Made by a program: the position numbers and the translations under genes
In this document: positions 8,987 through 16,896 of the stretch, in pieces
How the letters are laid out: each line of letters starts with the position of its first letter
Numbering within the stretch: position 1 is the first letter of the stretch
Assembly: GCF_014203545.1 (NCBI RefSeq)
Contig: NZ_JACHJG010000018.1
Coordinates: forward strand, 1 to 64,000
Direction of reading: 5' to 3'
Source of the DNA: Streptomyces netropsis
Lineage (GTDB): Bacteria > Actinomycetota > Actinomycetes > Streptomycetales > Streptomycetaceae
Length of the DNA stretch: 64,000 nucleotides
Notes under the pieces: generated by a model
The model's database searches: none
What the model saw: the letters and a program-made list of their open reading frames with translations, nothing else
Told to the model about the DNA's origin: nothing

Positions 8987-9069
8987 AATCCCGGCCCTTC
9001 CAGGTGGTGCGGATGATTAGCTCCCCCACCGTAGGTGCGGGTCGGCCGGGGGCCGATTGTCCGAGATGG

Positions 9070-9540
9070 CGCACACGGGGGCGCTCGCGCGCCGCGATGG
9101 AGGGTTAAGGGGCTGCGGCACGGATCGGGACGACCGGGGCCGCGGTGTCCCGCCGACGCGGCGGTGCGTCCCGCGATGGAGGGATAAGCGCGTCCCCGGC
9201 GCCGCCGGGGGGTGACGCATACCCCGCGCGGCACGGGCTCCCAGTACCGCCGGGCGGGCGGCGCGTGCCACGCGGGCCTGCGGCACGGATCGGGACGGCC
9301 AGGGCCGTGGTGTCCCGCCGACACGGGGGCGCTCGCGCGCCGCGATGGAGGGTTAAGGGCGTCTCCGGCGCCCGCCGGGGCGGTGGCGCGCGCCCCGCGC
9401 GGCACGGGCTCCCGGCGCTGCCGGGCGGATGGCACGCTCCACGCGGGCCTGCGGCACGGATCGGGACGGCCAGGGCCGTGGTGTCCCGCCGACGCGGGGG
9501 CGCGTCCCGCGCGGGGTTCGGCGGCATGGTCCCGACACCG
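9070..9540. repeat. Tandem repeat of about 168 bp, three copies, in a gene-free stretch
   Basis: A recognisable block, TGCGGCACGGATCGGGACG ... GTGTCCCGCCGAC, begins at 9114, 9279 and 9450, a spacing of 165 and 171 bases. A second shared block, CGCGATGGAGGGTTAAG or close to it, occurs at about 9094, 9172 and 9341, and CCCCGCGCGGCACGGGCTCC occurs at about 9222 and 9394. Copies differ by point changes and a small internal deletion. The region 8987-9600 lies between two minus-strand genes and has no convincing ORF; all six frames are open-ish because of GC bias. Origin is probably unequal duplication. Confidence 0.85.
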
Positions 9541-9600
9541 CGGGCTGCCGCAGGGGCTCAGCGCCGGCGGATCGGGCGGCCCCGGCCGGAGGCCGTCCGG

Positions 9601-11277
9601 CTACTTCGATGTCGCCTTGAGGGCCAGCCACAGCTCCATGCGGACGTCCGGGTCGTCCAGGGAGCGGCCGAGGATCTCCTCGACGCGGCGCATGCGGTAG
9701 CGGAGGGTGTGGCGGTGGACGCCCAGGTCGGCGGCGGCCGCGTCCCATTGTCCGTGCCGGGAGAGCCAGGCGCGGAGCGAGGCGACCAGGTCGCCGCGGC
9801 CCGTCGCGTCGTGCTCGTGGAGGGCCCGGAGCATGCCGTCGGCGAAGGCCCGTACCGCCTCGTCGGCGAGGAGCGGGAGGACGGAACCGGCGGCGACCTC
9901 CTCGTGCTCGACGAGGACCCGGCCGCGGCGGCGGGCCACGGACAGGGCCTGTTCGGCCTGGTGGAAGGCGGCCGCGGCGGCGATGGCGGCGGCCGGGGCG
10001 GAGAGGCCGAGCACCACGTCGAGGCGGCCCTCGTCGGGGGCGGGGGCGGTGCGTTCGCGCGGGGTGCGGGCCGCGGTCGTCCGGCCCTTCGCGGCGCTGC
10101 GGCGGGCTTCGATCGCGCGGGCGTGCTCGGCGCAGGCCGCGACGGCCGCGCCGCCGTCCGGTGCGAGGACGATCAGCCGGCTGCCGTCGGGGACGACGAG
10201 CACCGGCTCGGCCACCCGGCTCGCCGCGGTCTCCAGCGCGTCGGCGAGCCCGCCGAGCGGGTCCTGCGGGCCGGTGCCGGCGTCGCGCGGCTCCGCCGCC
10301 TCCGCCTCGCCGGGCACGTCGGAGGCCGCTTCCGCGACGAGCATCCGGAAGGGCGCGTCGAGCAGCCCGCCGTACAGCTCCCCGGCGACGGTCCGCGCGT
10401 GTTCCGGCTCGCCCGCCAGCAGCATCCGCAGCACCGCCGCGCCCAGCCGCTGTTCCGCGTCCCGCAGGGCACGGGAGCGTTCGGTGGTGAGGGTGAGGAG
10501 CGCGATCGCGGAGTGCACGGCGTAGCGGTCGGCGGTGCCCAGGGGCGCGTCGGTGCCGACGGCGAGGACCGCGCGGGTGCGGCGGCCCGTGCCGAGGGAC
10601 TGGAGCTCGACGCGGTCGGCTCCCTCGTCGCCGGGGTCCGCGCCGACGACGGCGCTGGCGGGCGCGGGCCGTTCCCGCAGCCGCTCGACGTCGGCGCTCA
10701 GCCGGGCGGCGCGGCGCTCGGCCCATTCGGGGGCGGCGGCCACGACCGCGCCCGACGCGTCGTAGAGCGCGGCCCAGCCGCCGAGGTGCGCGGCGAGCCT
10801 GGCGAGGAGCGCGGCGGGCCCGTCCGCGCTGAGCGCGGCCCGGGTCAGCTCGCGCTGGGCCTCGAAACCGGCGGTCACCGCCCGGTACTGGTCGGCGGCG
10901 ATGGCCGCGGAGACGGCCTTGGTGATGGCGAGGAAGGGGGTGCGGCGGGGCACCTCCAGCAGGGGCAGCCCCTCGGTCCGGGCCGCCTCGATCAGTGCCC
11001 TCGGCACCTGCTCGTAGTTGACGCCGACGGCGAAGCCGAGCCCCACGACACCCGCGCGGACGAGTCGTCGCACGTACCCGCGCATCGCCTCCGGGTCCTC
11101 GGCGTCGATCTTCATCGCGGTGATCAGCAGCAGTTCGCCGCCGTCCATCCACGGCACCGGGTCGACCAGCTCGCTGACGTGCGCCCAGCGGACGGGGGTG
11201 TCCAGCCGGTCCTCCCCCGCGAGCACGGCGAGCTTGAGCGCGGAGTGGTGGACGAGTGAGGCGAGCGTAGGAGGCAT
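9601..11277 (-). CDS. PucR-family transcriptional regulator (EpuRI-like by context)
   Basis: A 558-residue regulator. The N-terminal PucR-type sensor domain (about 1-125) has VRWAHVSELVDPVPWMDGGELLLITAM. A central GGDEF-like CdaR domain follows. The C-terminal HTH_30 contains WDAAAADLGVHRHTLRYRM and RRVEEILGRSLDDP. In S. coelicolor a PucR-type regulator beside gabT and an aldehyde dehydrogenase, EpuRI, represses polyamine-use genes such as glnA3; the same neighbourhood here suggests that role. The start at 11277 is chosen because the PucR domain begins at once; upstream in-frame sequence is unlike the family. Confidence 0.88.
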   Translation of the reverse strand: MPPTLASLVHHSALKLAVLAGEDRLDTPVRWAHVSELVDPVPWMDGGELLLITAMKIDAEDPEAMRGYVRRLVRAGVVGLGFAVGVNYEQVPRALIEAARTEGLPLLEVPRRTPFLAITKAVSAAIAADQYRAVTAGFEAQRELTRAALSADGPAALLARLAAHLGGWAALYDASGAVVAAAPEWAERRAARLSADVERLRERPAPASAVVGADPGDEGADRVELQSLGTGRRTRAVLAVGTDAPLGTADRYAVHSAIALLTLTTERSRALRDAEQRLGAAVLRMLLAGEPEHARTVAGELYGGLLDAPFRMLVAEAASDVPGEAEAAEPRDAGTGPQDPLGGLADALETAASRVAEPVLVVPDGSRLIVLAPDGGAAVAACAEHARAIEARRSAAKGRTTAARTPRERTAPAPDEGRLDVVLGLSAPAAAIAAAAAFHQAEQALSVARRRGRVLVEHEEVAAGSVLPLLADEAVRAFADGMLRALHEHDATGRGDLVASLRAWLSRHGQWDAAAADLGVHRHTLRYRMRRVEEILGRSLDDPDVRMELWLALKATSK

Positions 11278-11370
11278 GGCACCTTCGGGAGAGGCGTCGC
11301 GATGACTGTGCCGTCCCGTATGAACGGCTGTGACCGATTCTGCCTCAGTGGCGCATTCCCCGGCCAACGC

Positions 11371-13602
11371 TCACGTCCTGAGGTCGACCAGGACCGGCGG
11401 CGCGCTCCCTCCTTGCACGGACGTCACGGACAGCACCGCGTGCCCGGCGGGCACCGCGTGCGCCAGCTCGGAGGCGGACCAGCGCTCCCGCTCCACCTTG
11501 CGGACGGTGACCGACTGGGCGGTGACCGCCCGTCCGGTGATCACCCGTCGGACGACGTGGCTGGCGCGGGTCAGCGGCTCGTGGGCGATGACCTGGCGGT
11601 CGGTGATGTCGCGGGTCTCGACCCACTCCTTGCCCCAGACCTCGGCGAAGCGCGCGCCGTCCCAGGTGGTGACGCCGGAGAAGGCCATCCGGCAGCCGAC
11701 CGAGCCGAGCAGGGCGCTGCGCAGCGCCTCGGGCACGTCGTCGAGCGTGCGCAGGGTGAGCACGGCCCCGGCGTTGGCGGAGCGCAGCCGCTGCACTCCG
11801 CGGACGGCCTCGGCGGTGATCGTGTGGGTGGCGTCGTCCAGGACCAGACAGGTGAACAGCGAGCGGTCGGCGCGGCCGACGGCGGATTCCGTGAACTGCG
11901 CGAGGACGAGCCGGGCCAGCAGCCGGGACGCCTCGGCGTGGCCGCGCTCGGGCAGGTCGATGCGGACCCGCAGCGGGTGTTCGAGGCTGCGCAGCGAGAA
12001 GGTGCGGCCGGGCGCGGTGGTGTCGAAGAAGCGCGCGAAGGCGGGCCGGTCGAGGAGGGCGAGCCGGTCGGCGAGGAACGCCCCGGGGTCGTCGGGGCGC
12101 TGCGCCTGCCGCTCGCGGGCGTCGAGCTCCCGGAGGTGGGCGTCCAGGCCCGCGGTCCGCAGGGCGGTGCGCAGCGCGGTGACGGCGTCGGCGGACCGGT
12201 CGAGGAGTTCGCGCAGTTCGGGTACGGACGGGAAGCGGCCGTGGGCGGCGCGGTAGGGGCCGAGGAGCTGGGCGAGTGCCGTGGCGGCGCGCCGGGCGTC
12301 CCCGCTGGGGAGGCCGGAGGTGACGTCGCCTGCGAGTCCTTCGGCGAGGACCGTGGCGGCCTCGTCGGGGTCGTCGGTGCCCCCGTACAGATCGAGGTCG
12401 TACTCGGAGTCGGGGCGTCCGATCTTCACCACGATGTCGAAGGACTCGTCCGGCGCGAGCCCGGCGCCGGCGGCGCCGACCACGACGACGGCGGTCCGCC
12501 CGGCGAGTGCCTGGAGGCACAGCGACTCCAGGACGGGGCGCACCAGGCGCGCGGTCTTGCCGCAGCCGGGCGGGCCGACGGCGAGGAGCGAGGTGCCGAG
12601 CAGCCCGGGGTCGAGCGCGCAGCCGGCGCCGCGGTGGTCGTAGGGGTTGCGGTCGTCGTCGGCGGCGGTGCCGATGCGGACCTGCCGGGTGACGAGGTCG
12701 TGCAGCGCGGCGCGTACGGGCAGGTCGCGGGAGCCGGAGGGGTGGGCGCAGGCGGCGGCGCCGTGGCGCAGCACGGTGTCGGTGAAGGAGGCGAGGCCGC
12801 CGGGCCGGGCCCATGTCGACTCCCAGGCGTGCTCGATGCGGGCGTGGTCGACGTCGTTCATCAGCCCGTGCCGGGCGTCGGCCGTCAGCCGGTCGGCGGC
12901 GTCGTGCGCCCCGGCGGTGCGCAGCCGGGGCCACTCGGCGGGGTCCTCGCGGGGGGTCGGGACGGCGGGGGGCGGGGTGCCGGAGTCGTCCCACAGGCGG
13001 CGCAGGGCGGGGACGGCGTAGCGGCGCCAGACCTGTGCCCAGCGGCCGAGGCGGCCGAAGACGACGAGGAGGACGCCGATGACGAGGGCGTAGTAGATGT
13101 ACACGGTCCAGACGGCGACCATGCCCTCGTGCCAGGCGTCCGGGGTCAGGGCGTACAGCGGCCAGATCCAGAACGGGCCGAGGTAGCCGTTCCACAGCAG
13201 CGACCACAGCAGCCAGCCGCAGAGGAAGGAGATGACCGCCCCGCTGACCAGCGGTCGGCCGGCGATCCGGTCCGGTTCGTGCGGCGGCCGGGGCCGGTGG
13301 CCGAACGCCCAGATGCCGGGGGCCGCCGCCGGGCGCGGGGTGCGCAGCCAGGCGAGGAAGGCCGACCCGGGCGGTGGGGCGGCGGGGACCGGTCCGCCGG
13401 GTGCGGCGCCCGGCAGCGGCAGGGCGGCGGGGCGCGGCGGCTCGAGAGGAGGGGCAGGGGGCGTGGGGAGCGCCGGAGCCGGCTTGGCGAGGGGCGCCGG
13501 CGGTACGGGGGGCATGGCGGGTGGCCTGGCCGGCGGGTCCGCCGGGCGGGGCAGCCGGTCGCCTCGGGTGCCCGGTTCGCCGTACGTGTCCTCGGTGTCC
13601 AT
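11371..13602 (-). CDS. Membrane-anchored TraG/FtsK-like P-loop ATPase of unknown role
   Basis: A 743-residue protein. Residues 1-110 are Pro/Ala-rich and probably disordered. Transmembrane helices lie at about 120-150 and 160-183. A cytoplasmic ATPase follows with Walker A GPPGCGKT at 343-350 and a Walker-B-like LVLDDATH (about 620) in which the usual second acidic residue is Asp. The arrangement resembles coupling ATPases (TraG/VirD4) and FtsK-type motors, but no relaxase, pilus or secretion gene is nearby. The location between the PucR-type regulator and gabT (divergent) is not explained by polyamine metabolism. The substrate is unknown. Confidence 0.75.
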   Translation of the reverse strand: MDTEDTYGEPGTRGDRLPRPADPPARPPAMPPVPPAPLAKPAPALPTPPAPPLEPPRPAALPLPGAAPGGPVPAAPPPGSAFLAWLRTPRPAAAPGIWAFGHRPRPPHEPDRIAGRPLVSGAVISFLCGWLLWSLLWNGYLGPFWIWPLYALTPDAWHEGMVAVWTVYIYYALVIGVLLVVFGRLGRWAQVWRRYAVPALRRLWDDSGTPPPAVPTPREDPAEWPRLRTAGAHDAADRLTADARHGLMNDVDHARIEHAWESTWARPGGLASFTDTVLRHGAAACAHPSGSRDLPVRAALHDLVTRQVRIGTAADDDRNPYDHRGAGCALDPGLLGTSLLAVGPPGCGKTARLVRPVLESLCLQALAGRTAVVVVGAAGAGLAPDESFDIVVKIGRPDSEYDLDLYGGTDDPDEAATVLAEGLAGDVTSGLPSGDARRAATALAQLLGPYRAAHGRFPSVPELRELLDRSADAVTALRTALRTAGLDAHLRELDARERQAQRPDDPGAFLADRLALLDRPAFARFFDTTAPGRTFSLRSLEHPLRVRIDLPERGHAEASRLLARLVLAQFTESAVGRADRSLFTCLVLDDATHTITAEAVRGVQRLRSANAGAVLTLRTLDDVPEALRSALLGSVGCRMAFSGVTTWDGARFAEVWGKEWVETRDITDRQVIAHEPLTRASHVVRRVITGRAVTAQSVTVRKVERERWSASELAHAVPAGHAVLSVTSVQGGSAPPVLVDLRT

Positions 13603-13782
13603 CGCCGCCCCTTGCCCCCGACCAGCCGTCCTGCCGCCGTGCCCGCATCCGCCGTTCCGGGTGCGCGCCGTCGCTCAATCTAGTGGCCGTCACCCGGGAG
13701 TTCAGTGTCCCCGGCGATGCCACGCCCGTAGCGTGCGCATGATCACTCGGAGGGTGCGCGGGGCGGCCGCCCGCTGCCGCCA

Positions 13783-13797
13783 TGTCCGCGGCGGACA
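13783..13797 (+). promoter_or_regulatory. Perfect 7-1-7 inverted repeat in the divergent gabT/ATPase intergenic region
   Basis: TGTCCGC-G-GCGGACA, 113-127 nt upstream of gabT in the 307-base divergent region 13603-13909. This is a candidate operator; a -10-like TAGCCT follows at about 13851. The rest of the region shows only GC-rich sequence and the GGAG ribosome site of gabT. Confidence 0.4.
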
Positions 13798-13909
13798 AGG
13801 CGACGCGCGCACTGCTCCCGAACGGAACATGCCGAGGCCTGCCCCGCAGCCCTAGCCTGCGACGTAAAAGCCCCTTTCGCCGCCTCTTTCTCTCCCTGGA
13901 GCGCACCTC

Positions 13910-15268
13910 ATGACCGAACTGACCGGAGGCCCGTCCCTTCCCCAGGAGCGCCGTGTCGTCACCGCGATCCCCGGCCCGAAGTCGCTGGAGCTGCAGGCCC
14001 GCCGTCTTCAGACGGTCGCCGGTGGCGTGGGTTCGGTGCTGCCGGTGTTCACCGTGCGCGCGGGCGGCGGTGTCATCGAGGACGTGGACGGCAACTCGCT
14101 GATCGACTTCGGCTCCGGCATCGCCGTGACCTCGGTGGGCTCCAGCGCGGAGGCCGTGGTGCGCCGCGCGTCCGCGCAGCTCGCCGACTTCACCCACACC
14201 TGTTTCATGGTGACCCCGTACGAGGGTTACGTGGAGGTCTGTGAGCAGCTCGCCGAGCTGTCCCCCGGCGACCACGCCAAGAAGTCGGCGCTGTTCAACT
14301 CGGGCGCCGAGGCCGTCGAGAACGCGGTGAAGATCGCCCGTGCGTACACCAAGCGCCAGGCGGTCGTCGTCTTCGACCACGGCTACCACGGCCGGACGAA
14401 TCTGACGATGGCGCTCACCGCCAAGAACATGCCGTACAAGCAGGGCTTCGGCCCGTTCGCGCCCGAGGTCTACCGGGTGCCGGTGGCGTACGGCTACCGC
14501 TGGCCGACCGGTCCGGAGAACTGTGGCGCCGAGGCGTCCGCCCAGGCCATCGACCAGATCACCAAGCAGATCGGCGCGGAGAACGTCGCGGCGATCATCA
14601 TCGAGCCGATCCTGGGCGAGGGCGGCTTCATCGAGCCGGCCAAGGGCTTCCTGCCCGCGATCGCGCAGTTCGCGAAGGACAACGGCATCGTCTTCGTCGC
14701 GGACGAGATCCAGTCCGGCTTCTGCCGCACCGGCCAGTGGTTCGCGTGCGAGGACGAGGGCATCGTCCCGGACCTGATCACCACCGCCAAGGGCATCGCG
14801 GGCGGTCTGCCGCTCGCCGCCGTCACCGGCCGCGCGGAGATCATGGACGCGGCCCACGCGGGTGGCCTCGGCGGCACCTACGGCGGCAACCCGGTGGCGT
14901 GCGCCGCGGCGCTCGGTTCCATCGAGACGATGCGTGAGATGGACCTGAACGCCAAGGCCAAGCGCATCGAGGAGGTCATGAAGGGCCGCCTCGCCGACAT
15001 GCGGGACAAGCTGGACAACGGCGCCATCATCGGCGACATCCGCGGTCGTGGTGCGATGATCGCGATCGAGCTGGTGGAGCCGGGCACCAAGACCCCGAAC
15101 GCGGCGGCCGCGGGCGCGCTCGCGAAGGCCTGCCACGCGGAGGGCCTGCTGGTCCTCACGTGCGGTACGTACGGCAACGTGCTGCGCTTCCTGCCGCCGC
15201 TGGTCATCGGCGAGGACCTGCTCAACGAGGGTCTGGACATCATCGAGGCCGCCTTCGGCCGTCTGTGA
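13910..15268 (+). CDS. gabT: 4-aminobutyrate:2-oxoglutarate aminotransferase
   Basis: A 452-residue class-III PLP aminotransferase, the standard actinobacterial GabT length. Motifs: LFNSGAEAVENAVKIAR for phosphate binding, the FDHGYHGRTN aromatic loop, DEIQSGFCRTG with the ring-binding Asp, and the PLP lysine in ITTAKGIAGG. It transfers the amino group of GABA to 2-oxoglutarate, giving succinate semialdehyde and glutamate, the exit step of putrescine catabolism. A GGAG ribosome site lies 9 nt upstream. It stands alone on the plus strand, divergent from the ATPase, and is followed by a palindromic tandem repeat. Confidence 0.94.
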   Translation: MTELTGGPSLPQERRVVTAIPGPKSLELQARRLQTVAGGVGSVLPVFTVRAGGGVIEDVDGNSLIDFGSGIAVTSVGSSAEAVVRRASAQLADFTHTCFMVTPYEGYVEVCEQLAELSPGDHAKKSALFNSGAEAVENAVKIARAYTKRQAVVVFDHGYHGRTNLTMALTAKNMPYKQGFGPFAPEVYRVPVAYGYRWPTGPENCGAEASAQAIDQITKQIGAENVAAIIIEPILGEGGFIEPAKGFLPAIAQFAKDNGIVFVADEIQSGFCRTGQWFACEDEGIVPDLITTAKGIAGGLPLAAVTGRAEIMDAAHAGGLGGTYGGNPVACAAALGSIETMREMDLNAKAKRIEEVMKGRLADMRDKLDNGAIIGDIRGRGAMIAIELVEPGTKTPNAAAAGALAKACHAEGLLVLTCGTYGNVLRFLPPLVIGEDLLNEGLDIIEAAFGRL

Positions 15269-15277
15269 TCCCCACCC

Positions 15278-15325
15278 GTGGCCACGGGTGTGGCCACGGG
15301 TGTGGCCACGGGTGTGGCCACGGGT
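15278..15325 (+). repeat. Four perfect copies of a 12-bp palindromic unit directly after gabT
   Basis: The unit GTGGCCACGGGT is repeated head-to-tail four times without a mismatch, starting ten bases after the gabT stop. Each unit contains the palindrome GTGGCCAC, and with the preceding ACCC the first copy makes a 16-bp perfect palindrome (15274-15289). It may act as a weak terminator or a protein-binding array, or be a slippage-prone microsatellite. Confidence 0.9.
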
Positions 15326-15423
15326 CATGGATACGGGGAGTGAAGAACCTGTGCGGGGCAGGTGGTGGAGGGGTGATCCGGGTGTCCGGCCCGCCCTACC
15401 TGCCGTACGGTTTCTTCAGATGA

Positions 15424-15657
15424 GTGAAACACCTCGCTCGCAGGGGACTGCGGGCGATGCCGAGCCGGTACTTCCCCAGTGCCGACCCGGTCGTGCCATC
15501 GCGCACACCACTGGAGCCCCTGGCTCCGGACATCCTCACCGATCGGAAGACCGCCCGTCCCACACCCCCCGGGGCGCGCGGCCCACCGGTCCCCACGGCG
15601 GCCTCGGAACTACCCCCCCTGTTCCGGGGCCGCCGACTTCGCGCCCGTCGGCGGTGA
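15424..15657 (+). CDS. Possible small basic protein coupled to the PAP2 phosphatase gene
   Basis: A 77-codon frame from GTG at 15424, whose stop overlaps the GTG start of the next gene as GTGA. The product is Pro/Arg-rich with no known domain. Third-position GC in this frame is better than in the competing frame that would extend the phosphatase gene upstream, which favours this reading, but no clear ribosome site precedes it. It may be untranslated leader instead. Confidence 0.35.
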   Translation: MKHLARRGLRAMPSRYFPSADPVVPSRTPLEPLAPDILTDRKTARPTPPGARGPPVPTAASELPPLFRGRRLRARRR

Positions 15658-16331
15658 CGTCACCCGCCGTCCTCCTCCCGGGGCTGTGCACACTCCTCTT
15701 CGCCCTGGTCACCTGGCAGATCGCCGTCCACGGACCGTTGCGCGCCCTCGACGAGCGGCTGGGCCGTGCGGTGGCCGCCTCGGGCATCCCCCACGGCGTC
15801 GCGGAGTTCTTCGCCGACCTCGGCAACACGGCGGTCGCGCTGCCCGTGCTGGCCGCCGCGGTGATCGCGTCGCTCTTCCGGGCCCGGGCGCCCCGCCGGT
15901 GGCTGCCCCCGCTCGCCGCGGCGCTCACGATGGCGGTCGTGCCGGCCCTGGTGGTCCCGGTCAAGAACGCGATCGCCCGCCCCGGCCCGCCCGGCATGCC
16001 GGGCGGCGCGCACGACGGATTCTTCCCCTCCGGTCACACCGCCACGGCGGCCGTCGCCTACGGCGCCGCGGTGCTGCTCCTGCTCCACCGGACCGGCCCG
16101 CCGCCGCCGTCACGCGCACGCACGGTGACGATCACCGGGTACGTGCTGCTCAACGTCGGCGTGGGCATCGGGCTCGTCCGGCGCGGCTACCACTGGCCGC
16201 TGGACGTCGTGGGCGCGTGGTGTCTGTCCGGTGTGCTCCTGTGGGGGCTGGCCCTGCTGCTCACCGGCCCGGTCCGCCGCGGCCGGCGACGGCCTCGTGC
16301 ATCGCGAGTTCCAGCGTCGCCGGGTCGTTGA
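15654..16331 (+). CDS. PAP2-family membrane phosphatase
   Basis: A 225-residue integral membrane protein with about six helices. The three PAP2 signatures are present: KNAIARPGPP, FPSGHT (catalytic His) and RRGYHWPLD (nucleophile-side His). The family dephosphorylates undecaprenyl pyrophosphate, phosphatidate or similar lipid phosphates at the outer membrane face. The GTG at 15654 is favoured because the first helix begins almost at once; an ATG at 15420 would add 78 low-complexity residues in a frame with weaker codon bias. The 3' end overlaps the opposing Prim-Pol-like gene by 71 bases. Confidence 0.85.
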   Translation: MTSPAVLLPGLCTLLFALVTWQIAVHGPLRALDERLGRAVAASGIPHGVAEFFADLGNTAVALPVLAAAVIASLFRARAPRRWLPPLAAALTMAVVPALVVPVKNAIARPGPPGMPGGAHDGFFPSGHTATAAVAYGAAVLLLLHRTGPPPPSRARTVTITGYVLLNVGVGIGLVRRGYHWPLDVVGAWCLSGVLLWGLALLLTGPVRRGRRRPRASRVPASPGR

Positions 16332-16710
16332 GCGTGCCCGACCCGTCGGGCGGCACGATCCAGCGCACCCCGCTCACGGACCGGCCGGGGTGGGGGACGA
16401 CGATCCACGCGCCGTGCCCGGCCCCCCGTACGCCCGTGGCGACCCAGCGGGCGGCCGTGCCCGGCGGGACGAAGAAGCCCACGCGGCTGTCGGCCAGCAC
16501 CGGGCCGGGCCGGCCGGCGCGGCGGCTCAGCACCTCCAGCGTGGGGTAGCCGAGCCCGCCGGGGAGAATGAGCACGTCCCACAGCCGGCCCGCGGGCAGC
16601 AGCGCCACCCCCAAGGGGCTGCGTTCCCACTCCCACCGGCAGGTCTCGGGGTCGGGTGCCGCCGAAGCCAGCCACTCCACCGCGTTCCTCGCCCCCGCGT
16701 CGCCACTCAT
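16261..16710 (-). CDS. Small Prim-Pol-like (bifunctional primase/polymerase N-terminal type) protein
   Basis: A 149-residue soluble protein. The segments LGVALLPAGRLWDVLILPG, VGFFVPPGTAARWV and GSGTLNDPATLELAMHEA match small Streptomyces proteins annotated as primase/polymerase N-terminal-like, but the catalytic acidic triad of true archaeo-eukaryotic primases is not evident. It may be a non-catalytic derivative. Start at 16710 chosen at the first Met that gives the family-like N terminus. It overlaps the convergent PAP2 gene. Function unknown. Confidence 0.7.
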   Translation of the reverse strand: MSGDAGARNAVEWLASAAPDPETCRWEWERSPLGVALLPAGRLWDVLILPGGLGYPTLEVLSRRAGRPGPVLADSRVGFFVPPGTAARWVATGVRGAGHGAWIVVPHPGRSVSGVRWIVPPDGSGTLNDPATLELAMHEAVAGRGGPGR

Positions 16711-16896
16711 GCGTGGTTCCTCCGCTCCGTGTCCGCTTGTCCTGCGTTCACGGATGAGAGGCCGCCCAGCGCGGATCATTACGCGGGTTTCCGGGTTTTC
16801 CGTCCCCAAACGGGTGGTGAAGGGCGCACCGGGCCGACGGGCCACGCGCCGGGCGCGAGCGGGCGCGTGAACGCGAACCGCTCGCGCGGCGGTGGG

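Noticed and set aside
9017..9527. Repetitive Pro/Arg proteins encoded across the tandem repeat
   Set aside because: Frames in all directions are open owing to GC content and repeat structure; no ribosome sites, and codon bias does not favour any of them.
11345..15328. A 1327-codon open frame on the minus strand covering the ATPase gene and antisense to gabT
   Set aside because: It is in the wrong codon phase for the real genes on both sides, its product is Arg/Pro/Ala-rich without domains, and such frames arise from extreme third-position GC.
15288..15653. Longer PAP2 protein starting within the 12-bp repeat or at the ATG at 15420
   Set aside because: The added sequence is low complexity and has weaker third-position GC; the GTG at 15654 starts just before the first helix.
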